Below, in pieces: positions 13,001 through 23,984 of a stretch of DNA of 64,000 nucleotides; positions within the stretch are counted from its first letter, which is position 1; every line of letters starts with the position of its first letter. The DNA is from Warburgia ugandensis. Taxonomy: Eukaryota; Streptophyta; Magnoliopsida; Canellales; Canellaceae. Position numbers and translations under genes: made by a program. Below the pieces are notes generated by a model that ran no database searches, had not been told where the DNA came from, and saw only the letters and a program-made list of their open reading frames with translations. Location of the stretch: positions 50,891,257-50,955,256 of the forward strand of contig CP141128.1 of the NCBI GenBank assembly GCA_035236585.1, given 5' to 3'.

Positions 13001-16000
13001 AATTTTGTATTTCTTGTTTGGAAGTTTTTTGTTGGTTATACTTGAAGAGTTCTAATATTACTACATGGAGTCTATATGTCATAAGATATAGTCCCGGTTC
13101 TCCCAATCTGCTCTTGTGAGCAGAATTACCAAAATTGCATGAAGAACTTTTGTCTCATTTTTTTTCCTTCCATTTTTAGCAATATCTTCATCAGAAAATA
13201 GAGAATGTATTGAAAAAGGCAGCAAACTAGAAGAAAAGTTACAAACTGGGCCCAGGACATAAGACAAATGCTCTTTGGAAGCAAGGAAAATGGAAAAGAA
13301 AAGAACTAGATAATATATTGGTTACAGTATATTCCTAGAAGGTCAATCCTTGTAAATTCTTAATTCTTAATTCTTGAGAGCAACCATACATGGCTGCTAT
13401 TCTGTTGTTTAAAGTAGTGAATTTGCTGCTAAAAGATAGCTAGTTTTTTTCTAAGGGTACGTCTAGCTTACTTGTTAATGCTGAAGAGTTGGGGTTGTTT
13501 CTATATAAAAGTACTATTATTATCTTTTGTTTGTGGAATTTAGGTTCTGAAGGATACTTTGGGGCTTCTCTTTTTGTCTGCAAAATACAGTTTGCTGTTT
13601 TGGCAACATTAAGGGTGATAGCAAGCAAGATGCTGTTTTCTCTACTGCTATTCATCCAATTTGGCGACATAAGACCAACTAGTTGTTTCACCGACCATTC
13701 GATATGACAAGCAGTAACTGATATTAGCAAATAAAGTAGGTGTATAGTAGGTTGACTTCTGGATTTTTACTTTAAGCGGTATTTTTTTGGTGTAATGAGA
13801 CCAGCAAACCTATCTTTTCCATCTGCATGGGTGAAAAGTGCTCGGCCTTTCATTGCAGCTTTTCAAGTAGTTGTTGTATGAGATTGCTTCCGGATGGCAT
13901 TGAATTTCTTTTGTCCAGTTGGAATTTAATGCATCATTAACTTCAAGAGTCCTAGTAGGAACAAATGCCCAAGAGTGTTCATGAAGTAGCTGCTAGCTCA
14001 AGAGATATTTTTTTTAGATCTAGGCCTATCTTCTGTTTGGAATGACTTGGATAGGCTACGTACCAAATTTCATGCCCATTGGATGCTTTTAGGTTGGGTG
14101 TCTTTGAGTTAACAATCACGACCATCGGTTTTCTCAAGGACCCAAAGCAAGTGGTTAGGATAATCCAAATGCATCACTTTCTTGTGTGCTAAGTAATCTT
14201 TGTATGCCAAACTTGATGGACAGCTTAGATCTTCCAAAAACAAACTCTAGGGGCAGCATTTACTCTATTAGATGCTCATGAGAGTCTACCCTACCGGGAC
14301 TCTTTAACTTATATGTGTACATCAATTGGTGATCTGGTAATTCAGAATGTATAATACACTTACAGATCTAGCATCATACTATTAGTGTCAAGGTGCTTTC
14401 AGTTACTGTATCATAGTTTTTGCTTGAATAGATAGCCAATGTCAGGGTTTTATACAGTGAAAGGATTGGCCTATGACAGTCTATGACAGTTGAGGGAGTA
14501 ATTGGTATTGAGAAAGGAAAGGTATGAATAAAGAATGGAGGACAGCATCAAAACTATTGCTCTCCCTATATGGTCCAACTGTGGCAGATCTGTACGCTTT
14601 CCTCATGTACGAGGTTCCTCAAATTAGAGGTTATACGGGCTTTTTGGTTTCCTTGGTTTCATGGCAAGATTTCTCGTCACGTTAAAGTTTGTTGTAGATG
14701 CAGCTTGAATTTCTGCCATACAACTGTTATACTTCCAGTTGGATTAGCCAATGGAAGTAGCAGCATGAGTTGTTGTTAGGCTGAAACTATGTGTTACTGT
14801 AGTGCTATCATGATGTCAGATTTGGCTTCAGAAAGGATTTGGAAGCTGATTGTTTTTCTCTTGTTAAGAACTATGTCTTATTTGATTCCCTGGGCAACTT
14901 TAGATTGGTTTCAAAAGTTACAAATTGAAAAATGGGACTATGATTTTAAGATAAGAAATTTCTTTCTGTTGAAAATGATTCTAGTTGGTTTTAAGACTGT
15001 GCTGCAAGTGTGACTGTTAAAAGCCAAGTAGAAAAGGTCTGGGGTGGTTTGTGTCTGAGAGAGGAAGTTTGGCAAAGGTAAGGATGGTCTGATTTTGTAA
15101 TGTAAACTATGGTTTTTCTGCAGTTTATGCTGAAATAGAAGTTTGTTGTTGAGTGCAGTTTTCAGTGTTTCATCTTGACGTGCACTAAAATCTCTAATGG
15201 TCATCTCTCACTGATTTGCTGCATTACTTGTGGCCTAGCTACTTGTTTGAATGATTTTCTTTTCTTTTCCATGCAATTTCTTGTTTTTTTTTTAAAAGAA
15301 TAATTGAATTAAGAGGAAAGGGGAAGAATTTATACAAGCATTATAATAGGGGCCAATTGCCCCTCAACTGAACTCTGTAGTTGTTACATTTTTGTACTGT
15401 TGGTCATCCGTACTCAGACAATGTCATCTGCATTGGTACTTCTGTGACACAAGAAATTCCACAGTGAACCAAAACATTTGGAAATTCAGTTTAAGGATGC
15501 ATAAATTTAGGGTAAGTGGAGGCATTGGATTTCTTACGAATGTCCCTCCAAGCCTTATACTAAAAGGGCCTAAAGGTTTGATAAGTTGGCTATCCTGAGG
15601 CCTATTCGAAACAATGCAGTCTTAAGTGTAAGCTCTTTGAAGTTTTCTGGCATTGGATAAAATAGAAAACCTAGGTTTCTCAGGTTTCTGGTGCGGCTTA
15701 TAACAATGTTCTTTGGTCTTTATTGGATTGGCATCGGCATTGGAGGGTTTTCTCCAGCACTATCTATGTAGTTTCTTCTTGCTTTTTTCTTTTTTCCTTC
15801 TGTAATCCAACTCTATTGAAAAGCAAAAACAGAATTACAAAGACACTCTACTATTTAACCCTATGATTTCTGACACCTGCACTCATAAAAAAAGGGCAGC
15901 CCCGGTGCACGAAGCTCCTGCCTATGCGGGGTCCGGGGAAGGGGCAGACCACAAGGGCCTATAGTAGGCAGCCTTAACTTGCATTTTGCAAGAGGCTGAT

Positions 16001-18706
16001 TCCACGCCTTGAACCCGTGACCTCAAGGTCACATGACGACAACTTTTACCGTTGTGCCAAGGCTCCCCTTCTGACACCTGCACTCATCATACCTCAACAA
16101 AAGAAAGGGAGCACAGTTAATCCATTTCATTATATAATTTACCACATACTGCTTTAGAAGCTAAAGGTCCACTGCATGATTTCCCTCCCTAAAAACATAA
16201 TTAATGGTGAGGTTCCTAGGTTCTGAAGTTCTTTACATGCTGCCTTGACACTTCTGGTGCTCCAATCCATCTTCCTATCCTCTTTCATGGCTAGGACACT
16301 AACTATGTATGCCCCTCTATCTCTAATGCAGAAAATTTCATTCAATTTGCAAGTTCTAGACGATAAGATAAAGCCATCCATTAATACAGATTATTAGACT
16401 TATGAAACAATGTAAGCTAAAATCGCCATGATATTTTCATAGGAATCCCGAATTATTCCTCTGCTTGTGCATTACTGAGATATCCTTGTGATGAGCTATC
16501 AAAATTTTACTTTAGAGACCCCTGATTATGCCCCAGTGGAAGGTAGCCTGCCAATATGCTTACATAGGAATCACAAATGATTCCTGCTACTTCTGCATTC
16601 CTTGGATTTCAATGTGATAGTGAACAATCTATGTAATTTAGTGATGGATTGAGTTGGATAATCATAGTACTTTCATTCATAGAGATCTATTGAGAGTTTT
16701 CAGGATTTGGAATTTGATTTGGAAGTGACTCCAGAGGTGTCAGCTATGAGAGGTTTGAGTGAAATCCATACCTCTGAACAAACCTTCTGATATAACTTTT
16801 ACACTGTTGATAGTTTGCATTTCAAAATGTTTGAAGCTATTTGTTATGTTGTACCTATATGCAATGAACGTGATGAAACTTTTTGTTTTCTTCTATTAGA
16901 AAAGTATGCATATTCTATTTTTGCTATCCTGAATTTTATTGTATTTAGTTCAATTGATTCTTTCTGTTCATGATTCAGGCTGTACATATCTATTCTACTT
17001 CTAACAAGAAACGTACATGGATTAGATGGATATTTAGTTGACTCTGTTACAGTGAGCTTTATATTTTCTGGTCTGCCTAGTAACACTCAATAGTTTTCCT
17101 TTCTATTTATTTTGTCACAAGAGAGTGACTGATGAGAGGTGTCCGACTTAGCTGAGGCTTTATGTCAGTCATCTCACTCGTTATCTGTCCTTTCCAGTGC
17201 ACTGTAAGTTGGACATTTTACCTCACAAGGAGTAATTTGAGCCACATTCCCTTTTAGTTCCAGGTCTTCTTGCTGCTTGTTTGACTGTCAGTCCGGCAAA
17301 GAAAGAAAATTAGATTTTAAAATGAGCTTCAACTTCTTGTGAAGTAAACTAGTAATTTCCTGTAGAATTAATCAGATGAACTTGGAAGTACATTTGAAAT
17401 CACTAAGTAGAATAAGATCACAGACGACAGAGTTTATGTCAGGATTTATATAATGATTGGCATGAGGACATGTCTCTAACTCTATAATTCAAAGGAATGC
17501 ATTCAGATAAAGGGAGTCACATCTGAGTTTTTGATGGTCTTAGTATGTGCTTCTAAAGCGATAGTAGATTTCTCATTCTTGACAACCTGCTACATTGACT
17601 TTGTTATGTCTGTGTTGTTTCTTTCTTTATCTAATTTCCAAGATCCCAGCTCTAAAGGTTATATGAAAGGCATTTGCATGTCTTGAAAGCCATAACAGGA
17701 TCCGGGCTCCGTTTGGTGTAATATGTATGGTATAGTTTTGCTGTTACTGTGTTGGGTTAACATTCATTGCTATTTCCAACATTTTGTTGGCTGTATAACA
17801 ATGTATTCTTTTGCCCTTATATTTGTTCCACATAGAAGTCTCCAAATTGTTTGTTGCACTTGTTTACTCGCTTATCTTTGTCAATCTGGCACCTTTAGGT
17901 GCATTACTATGTAGGCTTTTCTGATATCCATTCCTGTGGTAGTTCTATTATGAGTGTTTATCTTTGCAACAGTCATGACAAGTCTTGGGATTTCAAAAGC
18001 CATAGTTACTTTAATGCTGTGCTTCTTGCATTAGTTTCCTCATTATGAAATCAATTCTCTGCAGTATCCTGGGCGATCTTCAACAGCTGGAGATACAAGG
18101 CGCAGTGGACATGGTGACATAGACTGCTCAAATGATAGGGCCTTGGCAGCATTGAAGCATTATGATGAAGGTTACATAAGCAAAGAGGTTCCACTTGGTA
18201 TGTCAAAACTGGTTTGTGGTAGTATTACCTCAAAAGCGGACGGACTGCATCAATATAATCCAGAACAGTCTCCTGATAGCAATGAGAAGTGGCGTGACAA
18301 ATGTCCAATTGTGCAACATCAAAAAGTTACATTCCTCGAAGAGGGTCAGTTGCTGGTAGATGAACCTGTAGATAATGGAGTATGCGCCACAGGAAAGAGG
18401 CAGGCTCTAAACCAGACCACACAAGGCCTAGCAGTCGACGTCAGCAAGGGTGACTCTATTGAAAAGCAGAATTCACAGTCAGAAAATGCAGCAGATGGAG
18501 GTAAGCTTGTTGCAGGATATGACAATAATCGGCTTCTTGAGACTCTGGCCAAGATGGAAAGACGCAAGGAGCGTTTCAAGGAACCTATTTCACTGAAAAG
18601 AGAGCCTGACAAAAACCTCAAACCTCAATCCGATCTTATGGTTATCGAAAATGCAGAAGTCAAAAGACAAAGGCCAGCCCGAAAGCGGCGCTGGGGTGGT
18701 AGTTAG
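7038..18706 (+). CDS. FIP1: FIP1-like pre-mRNA polyadenylation factor (CPSF subunit), 3' seven exons
   Basis: Exons inferred from splice sites and frame are 7038-7164, 7254-7322, 7437-7538, 7705-7803, 7886-8109, 9064-10960 and 18065-18706 (stop TAG), about 1050 residues in all. The first two visible exons carry the Fip1 signature (WRHPGVDITDFFNFGLDEE..W..YC, then ATMQTKIPVYES). The fourth carries RGRAIQVEGGIGERRPS. The long sixth exon is charged and rich in R, D, E, H and S, typical of the disordered tail of plant FIP1. The end is a basic KRQRPARKRRWGGS after a helical RLLETLAKMERRKERFKEP. Fip1 bridges poly(A) polymerase and the CPSF complex on nuclear pre-mRNA, binding U-rich RNA through basic regions. 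The acidic N-terminal exons are missing and presumably lie left of the window, beyond the Athila fossil. Plants have two paralogues (FIPS3 and FIPS5 types), which I cannot separate here. The exon 3 acceptor is the least certain junction. Confidence 0.88.
8110..9063 (+). other. FIP1 intron between fifth and sixth visible exons
   Basis: The donor ag|gtcagt follows 8109 and the acceptor ttaccag precedes 9064. Joining keeps frame (AG + G gives Arg). It holds one full SINE at 8199-8378. The rest is AT-rich intron with nothing else I recognise. Confidence 0.75.
8199..8378 (+). mobile_element. tRNA-derived SINE (Au-like), sense copy in FIP1 intron
   Basis: The copy starts with a tRNA-like promoter region (A-box-like TTGGCGCAATGATAG, B-box-like GGTCACAGGTTCTAGG). 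It continues with the family's body (CTCTTGCAATATGCAAGG, then CCCCTTCCCCGGACC) and ends at CAGGCTGCCC plus a short T run. Near-perfect target duplications of about 18 bp flank it (tctatatgtacctgtgaa at 8181-8198 and tctatatgtaactgtaaa at 8379-8396). The arrangement matches the plant Au-SINE type. The family name is from memory. Confidence 0.8.
11385..12470 (-). mobile_element. RTE-clade LINE, 5'-truncated 3' part
   Basis: The - strand encodes the C-terminal half of a plant RTE-type reverse transcriptase at 12129-12413: VELHQGSALSPYLFTLVMDE, then FADNIVLLDETKEGVNTKLEL. Toward lower coordinates come diverged pieces of the family's tail (VKIDNQKVSVKDYFWYLGS, KGKFYRMAIRPAMLYRSK, RWFGHVQRRP). The 3' end is a GAT/TGA microsatellite, seen on + as atcatcatcatcattatcatcatc near 11399-11422, as is usual for RTE. 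The catalytic FADD box reads FADN and the frame is interrupted more than once, so the copy is dead. It lies antisense in the FIP1 last intron. The truncated 5' edge near 12470 is approximate. Confidence 0.85.
15887..16068 (-). mobile_element. tRNA-derived SINE (Au-like) with perfect 19 bp target duplications
   Basis: This is a full-length copy in reverse orientation. It starts on + with a short A run and GGGCAGCCCCGGTGCACGAA, passes through TGCGGGGTCCGGGGAAGGGG, and ends with B-box (CCTTGAACCCGTGACC) and A-box complements at TGCCAAGGCTCCCC. Both sides carry the identical 19-mer ttctgacacctgcactcat (15868-15886 and 16069-16087), which fixes the ends and indicates a fairly young insertion. Confidence 0.92.
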
Positions 18707-18900
18707 GAGTTAACAGCCATCTTGGCACATCATGTTTTACACCTAAAGGGTTCTAGCCCGGTCCTGGACATTGCGGATGGATGCTTGTTGTAATGCATGG
18801 GTGCATTTGAAACAGATTGGACAGTTCAGAGGAAGCGGGCATCCGGTTAGATAGTCTGATTACCATATTCCTATCATTTCTGGTGCAAGGAATAAAATAT
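18707..18900 (+). promoter_or_regulatory. FIP1 3' UTR with poly(A) signal
   Basis: The stop codon ends at 18706. The first AATAAA is at 18891-18896, followed by AT-rich sequence and the T-rich stretch around 18950-18990. This spacing suits a plant polyadenylation region. The same signal recurs in downstream tandem copies (see 18801-19930). Confidence 0.55.
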
Positions 18901-19930
18901 AATCTATAGATTTCATCCTGTCCAATATGTTGAATTGGAGGCTGCTGTAAATCTTCAAAAGTTTGCTGTTATTCTGTTTCAAATAGTTAATCGTGTAACT
19001 TCGTATATTGAAACGGTCTTTAAATGAAAAAAGGGCAGACTGGTGCACGAAGCTCCAGCGATGCGGGATCTGGACAAGGGGCGGTGCATTTGAAACAGAC
19101 TGGGCAGTTCAGAGGAAGCGGGCATCCGGTTAGATAGTCGGATTATTTTTGGAAAAGATCGACCAAAAGGATCATGGAGGACTTGCATACTTGTTTGCTG
19201 CCATATTCCCAACATTTCTGGTGCAAGAAATAAAATGTAATTTATAGATTACATCCTGTCCAATGTGTTGAATTGGGGGCTGCCGTAAATCTTCAAAAGT
19301 TTGCTGTTATTCTGTTTCAAATAGTTAATCGTGTAACTTCGTATATTGAAACGGTCTTTAAATAAAAAAAGATCAGACTTGTGCACGAAGCTCCCGCGAT
19401 GTGCGATCCGGGGAAGGGGCGGTGCATGGGTGCATTTGAAACAGACTGGGCAGTTCGGAGGAAGCGGGCATCCTGTTAGATAGTCGGATTATTTTTGGAA
19501 AAGATCGACCAAAGGATCGTGGAGGACTTCCATACTTGTGTACTGCCATATTCCTAACATTTCTGGTGCAAGAAATAAAATATAATTTATAGATTTCTTC
19601 CTGTCCAATGTGTTGAATTGGAAGCTGCTGTAAGTCTTCAAAAGTTTGATGTTATTCCGTTTCAAATAGTTAATCGTGTAGCTTCGTATATTGAGACGGT
19701 CTTTAAATGAAAAAAGGGCAGACTGGTGCGCGAAGTTCCCGCGATGCGGGATCTGGGGAAGGGGCGGTGCATGGGTGCATTTGAAACAGACTGGGCAGTT
19801 CAGAGGAAGTGGGCATCCGGTTAGATAGTTGGATTATTTTTGGAAAAGATCGACCAAAGGATCATCGCCTAGAACCTGGGCTCAAGATCACATGACAACA
19901 GCTTTACCATTGTGCCAATGCTCCTCTTTT
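18801..19930 (+). repeat. Tandem array of FIP1 3' UTR fused to a SINE end (three copies plus a partial)
   Basis: Units start with gtgcatttgaaacag at 18801, 19084, 19430 and 19775 (283, 346 and 345 bp, then a partial of about 90 bp). The first copy lacks about 65 bp present in the others (the segment around ggaaaagatcgacc). Each full copy contains the AATAAA region (18891, 19229, 19574), a shared block ending ggtctttaaat, and the 3' end of an antisense SINE (gggcagactggtgc...ggggcgg) that runs straight into the next copy. The array ends at about 19865, where the SINE's other half resumes (19866-19930). That half is closed by a second ggtctttaaat at 19936-19946, matching the sequence before the SINE and so its target duplication. 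Confidence 0.88.
19866..19930 (-). mobile_element. SINE 5' half left at the end of the array
   Basis: This is the reverse complement of the SINE promoter half (B-box side cctagaacctgggctcaagatcac, A-box side accattgtgccaatgctcc). The matching 3' half is found inside each upstream array unit, so one SINE insertion was split by the tandem duplication. Confidence 0.75.
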
Positions 19931-19993
19931 GAGGTGGTCTTTAAATACCCTATTTATATTACTTTATCAAAGGAAGTGCTCTTGAAGGGGAAC

Positions 19994-20097
19994 CTTGGCT
20001 CAATGGCAGAGTTGTCGTTGTGTGACCTTGAGGTTACCGGTTCAAGGCATGAAAACAGCCTCTTACAACATGCAAGGTAAGGCTGCGTATTATTGAC
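19994..20097 (+). mobile_element. SINE fragment, sense, 5' two thirds
   Basis: It begins ACCTTGGCTCAATGGCAGAG and has the B-box-like GGTTACCGGTTCAAGGC, then CTCTTACAACATGCAAGG and GGCTGCGTATTATTGACC. It stops before the CCGGACC body segment, so it is 3'-truncated. Confidence 0.75.
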
Positions 20098-21222
20098 CTT
20101 CAGTGTCTATTAGCTTACTTGCTTCTCAGTAGTTTCAAATCTCAGGGGATGAGTTGAACGGGTACCGAGTAATCAATTATGATAAATACTGTCTATATGA
20201 TCTGGATTATGTGATTATGCTGGTCTATTTGGCAAGTAACAGCTTTCGGCGTGTGCCTATTTGATGATCCAAACTGGTCATCTACTGCAGATGTCTTTAG
20301 GGTTGCTGAGTGTGACAACCCGGGTTTTTCAATACTTTTTTTTTATATATATAAAACTTCTCAAAAGGTGGGGCCCCAATTTTATAAAAACCAAAACAGC
20401 AAAAAATAATTTCAATCGAATTTCATTTTATTTTTATTTTTGAAAAATCCCAAGGTCAACCATTGACGCAAACCAAGATTTTTTTTTTTTCCAAATAAAC
20501 ATGTTTAAAATAGATTTATTATTCCATGACTCATTCAGTCATCAGCCCCATTCCCATAATAGTATAATCAAGTCCAATAACATATATATACATACACAGT
20601 CCATGTGAAACCAGAACATACCTGTCAATGAGACTTCTCGATCACTATTCTTCTAACTCCTCATATGTCCTGTCTTTCTTTAATATCTGAGGCATTGCAA
20701 CAATAACGCAATGCCTCAGCAAGCAATGCTTGGTGGGTACATAGACATTTAATGTATATCAATGGAACAAAAATCGAATAATCATATTGTTACATTGAGT
20801 AAAGCAATTTTCTACAAAAATATAATTATTTTAAGCAATGCTAATAAAATCTCAAAACATCATATACGATAAAACATGCATCTCATGGATTTAAAACATG
20901 ATATGATCTCATGTAAATGAGCATACAATAATAACAAGGTACCCCCAAGGTACGTGGGTTCCACGAGTGTCCCATACACTCGCATCACAGATCATGAGTA
21001 CTCATATCAAACCTCTGAGTGTCGTCACACCCAAACATACCATCACATCTCCATGCTCTTCATGCATGCACACAGAATAAGAGTATGAATCGTCATGCCG
21101 CAGTGGCAACCCTCTAGAGTCTCAACTATCGCCACTCCCCGTCGACACCATAACGGGAGACTTAACGTCCGTCCCCATGGAAAGGCCCGGACCGGTAGTG
21201 TGGACTATCCATGTTACCAAAC

Positions 21223-23984
21223 TGTAATGACCCGGGTTTTCCCATGCATTTTTAAATGCAAGATATAATTCCTATGGCGGGATGCATCTCTATTTGAAAA
21301 CCATTTTATAAAAACCATGCAATGCAGCGGAAAATCTTTTGTTCTAAACTTATTTTGAAAACCCCGAGTGTCATTTGTTTTCACAATACTCAAAGTAGCT
21401 TTTGAAAAACTTTAGAAATCATAAATGTTTTTCCCCAAGTCTATCCAAGCCACAAAGACACAAATTTCAATCAGTAAATTAATACAAATACATGTCCAAA
21501 GGGTAGAGAGTTTACTCACATGTATAGTTGTCTCCTTTGTTTATTCACTTGCTCATAGCACTAATATCTCCTGACGCGTCTTCTATTTGTAAGCGAAACT
21601 ATCCTGAAAAATGTTAAGGATAGGGTGAGTATATACTATACTCAGTAGGAGTCTATCACTACTAGTTTTGCAATGCATGCTACGTTTAAAATCATATGCT
21701 CTTAAAAACATGTGCATGTTCGAACAATCATGTTCAATATCGATATTGAAAACCACTACCAAACCGGAATACTGACGACTTAAGGAATAGCATAATCCAA
21801 GTCAAAAGTATCATATATCATAAACATAATGATATGCATAAGATGCTCCACTGAATTCAACTCATGGATATCTGGTATGGTCGACCAACCTCATGTCATG
21901 CCATATGCAATGCAAGTAAATCCTCAAACCATAGGGTCCAACTATGCCCACGACCTCGCCGCCATATGGTCCCTAGGTACCTGAGGACACAGGGTCATAT
22001 GCCTCCACGGGACATATGACACTTCGACCCAGTGTCATGACACCAGTAGTAGCCCCCTGTACCACATGTAGTCGAAGCAGGGATGTTGCCCTTTTTAGGC
22101 GTGGTACCCATCCACCTAATAGTGGTAGAGGCTGGAGGCCAACCCAAACCTCTCGGCATAGCGTCCACGAGCTTATAAGCCCAAATCATATCATATCAAA
22201 CAAGAGAAAATCTCTTTTTCAAAACCTGTCCTCTTTGGGTCCCTCACAACTGCCTGGCCCTCACAACTGCCTACCCAGCGTCTTTTGGGCACTCCAGCGT
22301 CTTTTGGTAACCCTCAAGGACATGCAATCTTTCAAAAACTCAATCCTCACAAATCATGCAATATATGCATTTGTTTGTAAAACATATCTATGCATAATGT
22401 ATATGCAATTATTTGCAAGACATATCTATGCATAATGTATATGCAATTATTTGCAAAACATATCTATGCATAAAGCATTTATCATATGTATGCTGAATTA
22501 AGTCATGCTAAACAAGTCATATACTTATACGAAAACATGCATTCTCAAAACAATCATGGCTCTTTTAAAAAGTCTAAAAGCGATAGAGCACCTATCTCAA
22601 TGTCTCCTGGAGTCACATCCTTTATCACTCAACCCGTCCCTAGGTCTCATTTATAAACTCCTGGGTATGAATGGATACAAGGAGTCCTTATTAATTTCAT
22701 TCTATTAGATAGTTAGATCTGCCTATTGGGTCCATGGTCCTTGCCTAAGTCATTCGTCAAGCTAGATCCTATGGTGTTGATCTACTTTCCAATAGTTTAA
22801 CTCTGTAATTTATCCTCTAATCCTAACTTTAAAGTCTCATTAGGTCTGCGTGCCCCAGTTCCCAGGACACCCGTGTATCCTGGTTGAACCGCGACCACCT
22901 TACGTGCGTGCGTGCCCAAAGGCCGTGCCAGGGACCGCGTTTTGCACGCGCACATGCATACTCAAGTGACGCGCTATGACGCGCATCATCGCACGGACGC
23001 ACCTTGTAGCATAGCGCATCTTAGCTCCCAGGGCACCCAGGGCACCCTAGTCGAGCCAAGACCCATGCCCCATGTCGCGTGCGCACCTGAAGGCCGCACC
23101 TGGGACAGTGTACGCCCTGTCGTACACCTGGAACCCGTCCCAAGGACCCAGTCTTAGGTGCACATGTAGCATGGCGTCCCTGGGATGCCTAGTTCGTGCA
23201 GGGCCGGCCCAAGGTGGCTTGGAACGTTTTCCGGCCAGGAACCCGGCTGGAAAAAGATTGGAAAAGACCAAATCCGGCATGGATCTGGCCCTGGGGAAGC
23301 AAAACGGAGAGGAAAAGGTAAGAACAGCTTACCTGTAGCCTAGAAACGCCCTTTTTACCCGGTGGGTGTGCTTGCTCGCCGGAAAACTCGAACAACGGGG
23401 AAAACCCTATTGTCAGACCGAAAAGGAGAAAGGGGACATGGGAAATGGCAATGGCCAGCCTAACTAGGGCCTGGCCATTGTCGGAAAACACAGAGAGACG
23501 GTTTTCCGGTTTTTACCGGAAACCCCAGTCTAAAAGTTGCCGGAAAACATGTTTTTGGAGAGGGGAAGTTGGGGCTTTTATAGAGGGGAGAAGGTGGTGC
23601 CCCTCAATGGCGGTGCCGCCCTTTCTCTTGGGGTGTTCTGGAGAAATCAGGAAAAATGGGTTTCTGGAGAAGTCTGGAGGTGGAAGACGACAGGGGGTGC
23701 CGTTATCAAAACGGCCCCGTGCGTTTTTCGTCTTTTTCATTTTTTTGTTTAAATTTCAGAACTGCCCCTGATCTTTAAACGGCTGTAACTCCTTCATACA
23801 AACTCCATTTTGGGTGATTTTTGAGGCGTTGGATTCCATTTTTCGAGTAGAATCTAATGGTACCAAGTTTCCTCACAAATTCCTTCGTTTACTATTTTAA
23901 ATAAAGTCAAACATTCAACACAGTTCATTTCCCATAGAATGGCCAATTTTTGTTAAAAATAGCGTAAATTGCTTGGGCGTTACA
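21223..23984 (-). repeat. 3' LTR of the inner element (left copy)
   Basis: It is bounded by TGTAATGACC and GGGCGTTACA. A TATA box, TATAAAA on the - strand, lies at 23576-23582, after a U3 that is CpG-rich in its distal part. It shares its structure along its whole length with 30137-32847. Two-strand open frames at 23047-23771 fall in this LTR and are not genes. Confidence 0.85.
22383..22470 (+). repeat. 38 bp direct repeat inside inner LTR, left copy
   Basis: The unit catatctatgcataatgt plus atatgcaattatttgcaa(g/a)a occurs twice, with a partial third copy. The same array is at about 31256-31345 in the other LTR, so it predates the insertion. Confidence 0.75.

Larger units (their letters stand above)
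10961..18064 (+). other. 7.1 kb last intron of FIP1
   Basis: It begins gtaaagttgg after ...GATGGAAAG and ends ttctctgcag before the terminal coding exon, with phase 0 on both sides. Read-through would meet a TAA at 11009-11011. Contents are an RTE LINE tail (about 11385-12470) and a SINE (15887-16068). I see no convincing genes or repeats in 12550-15867 or 16088-18064. The short open frames there lack family resemblance. Confidence 0.8.
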
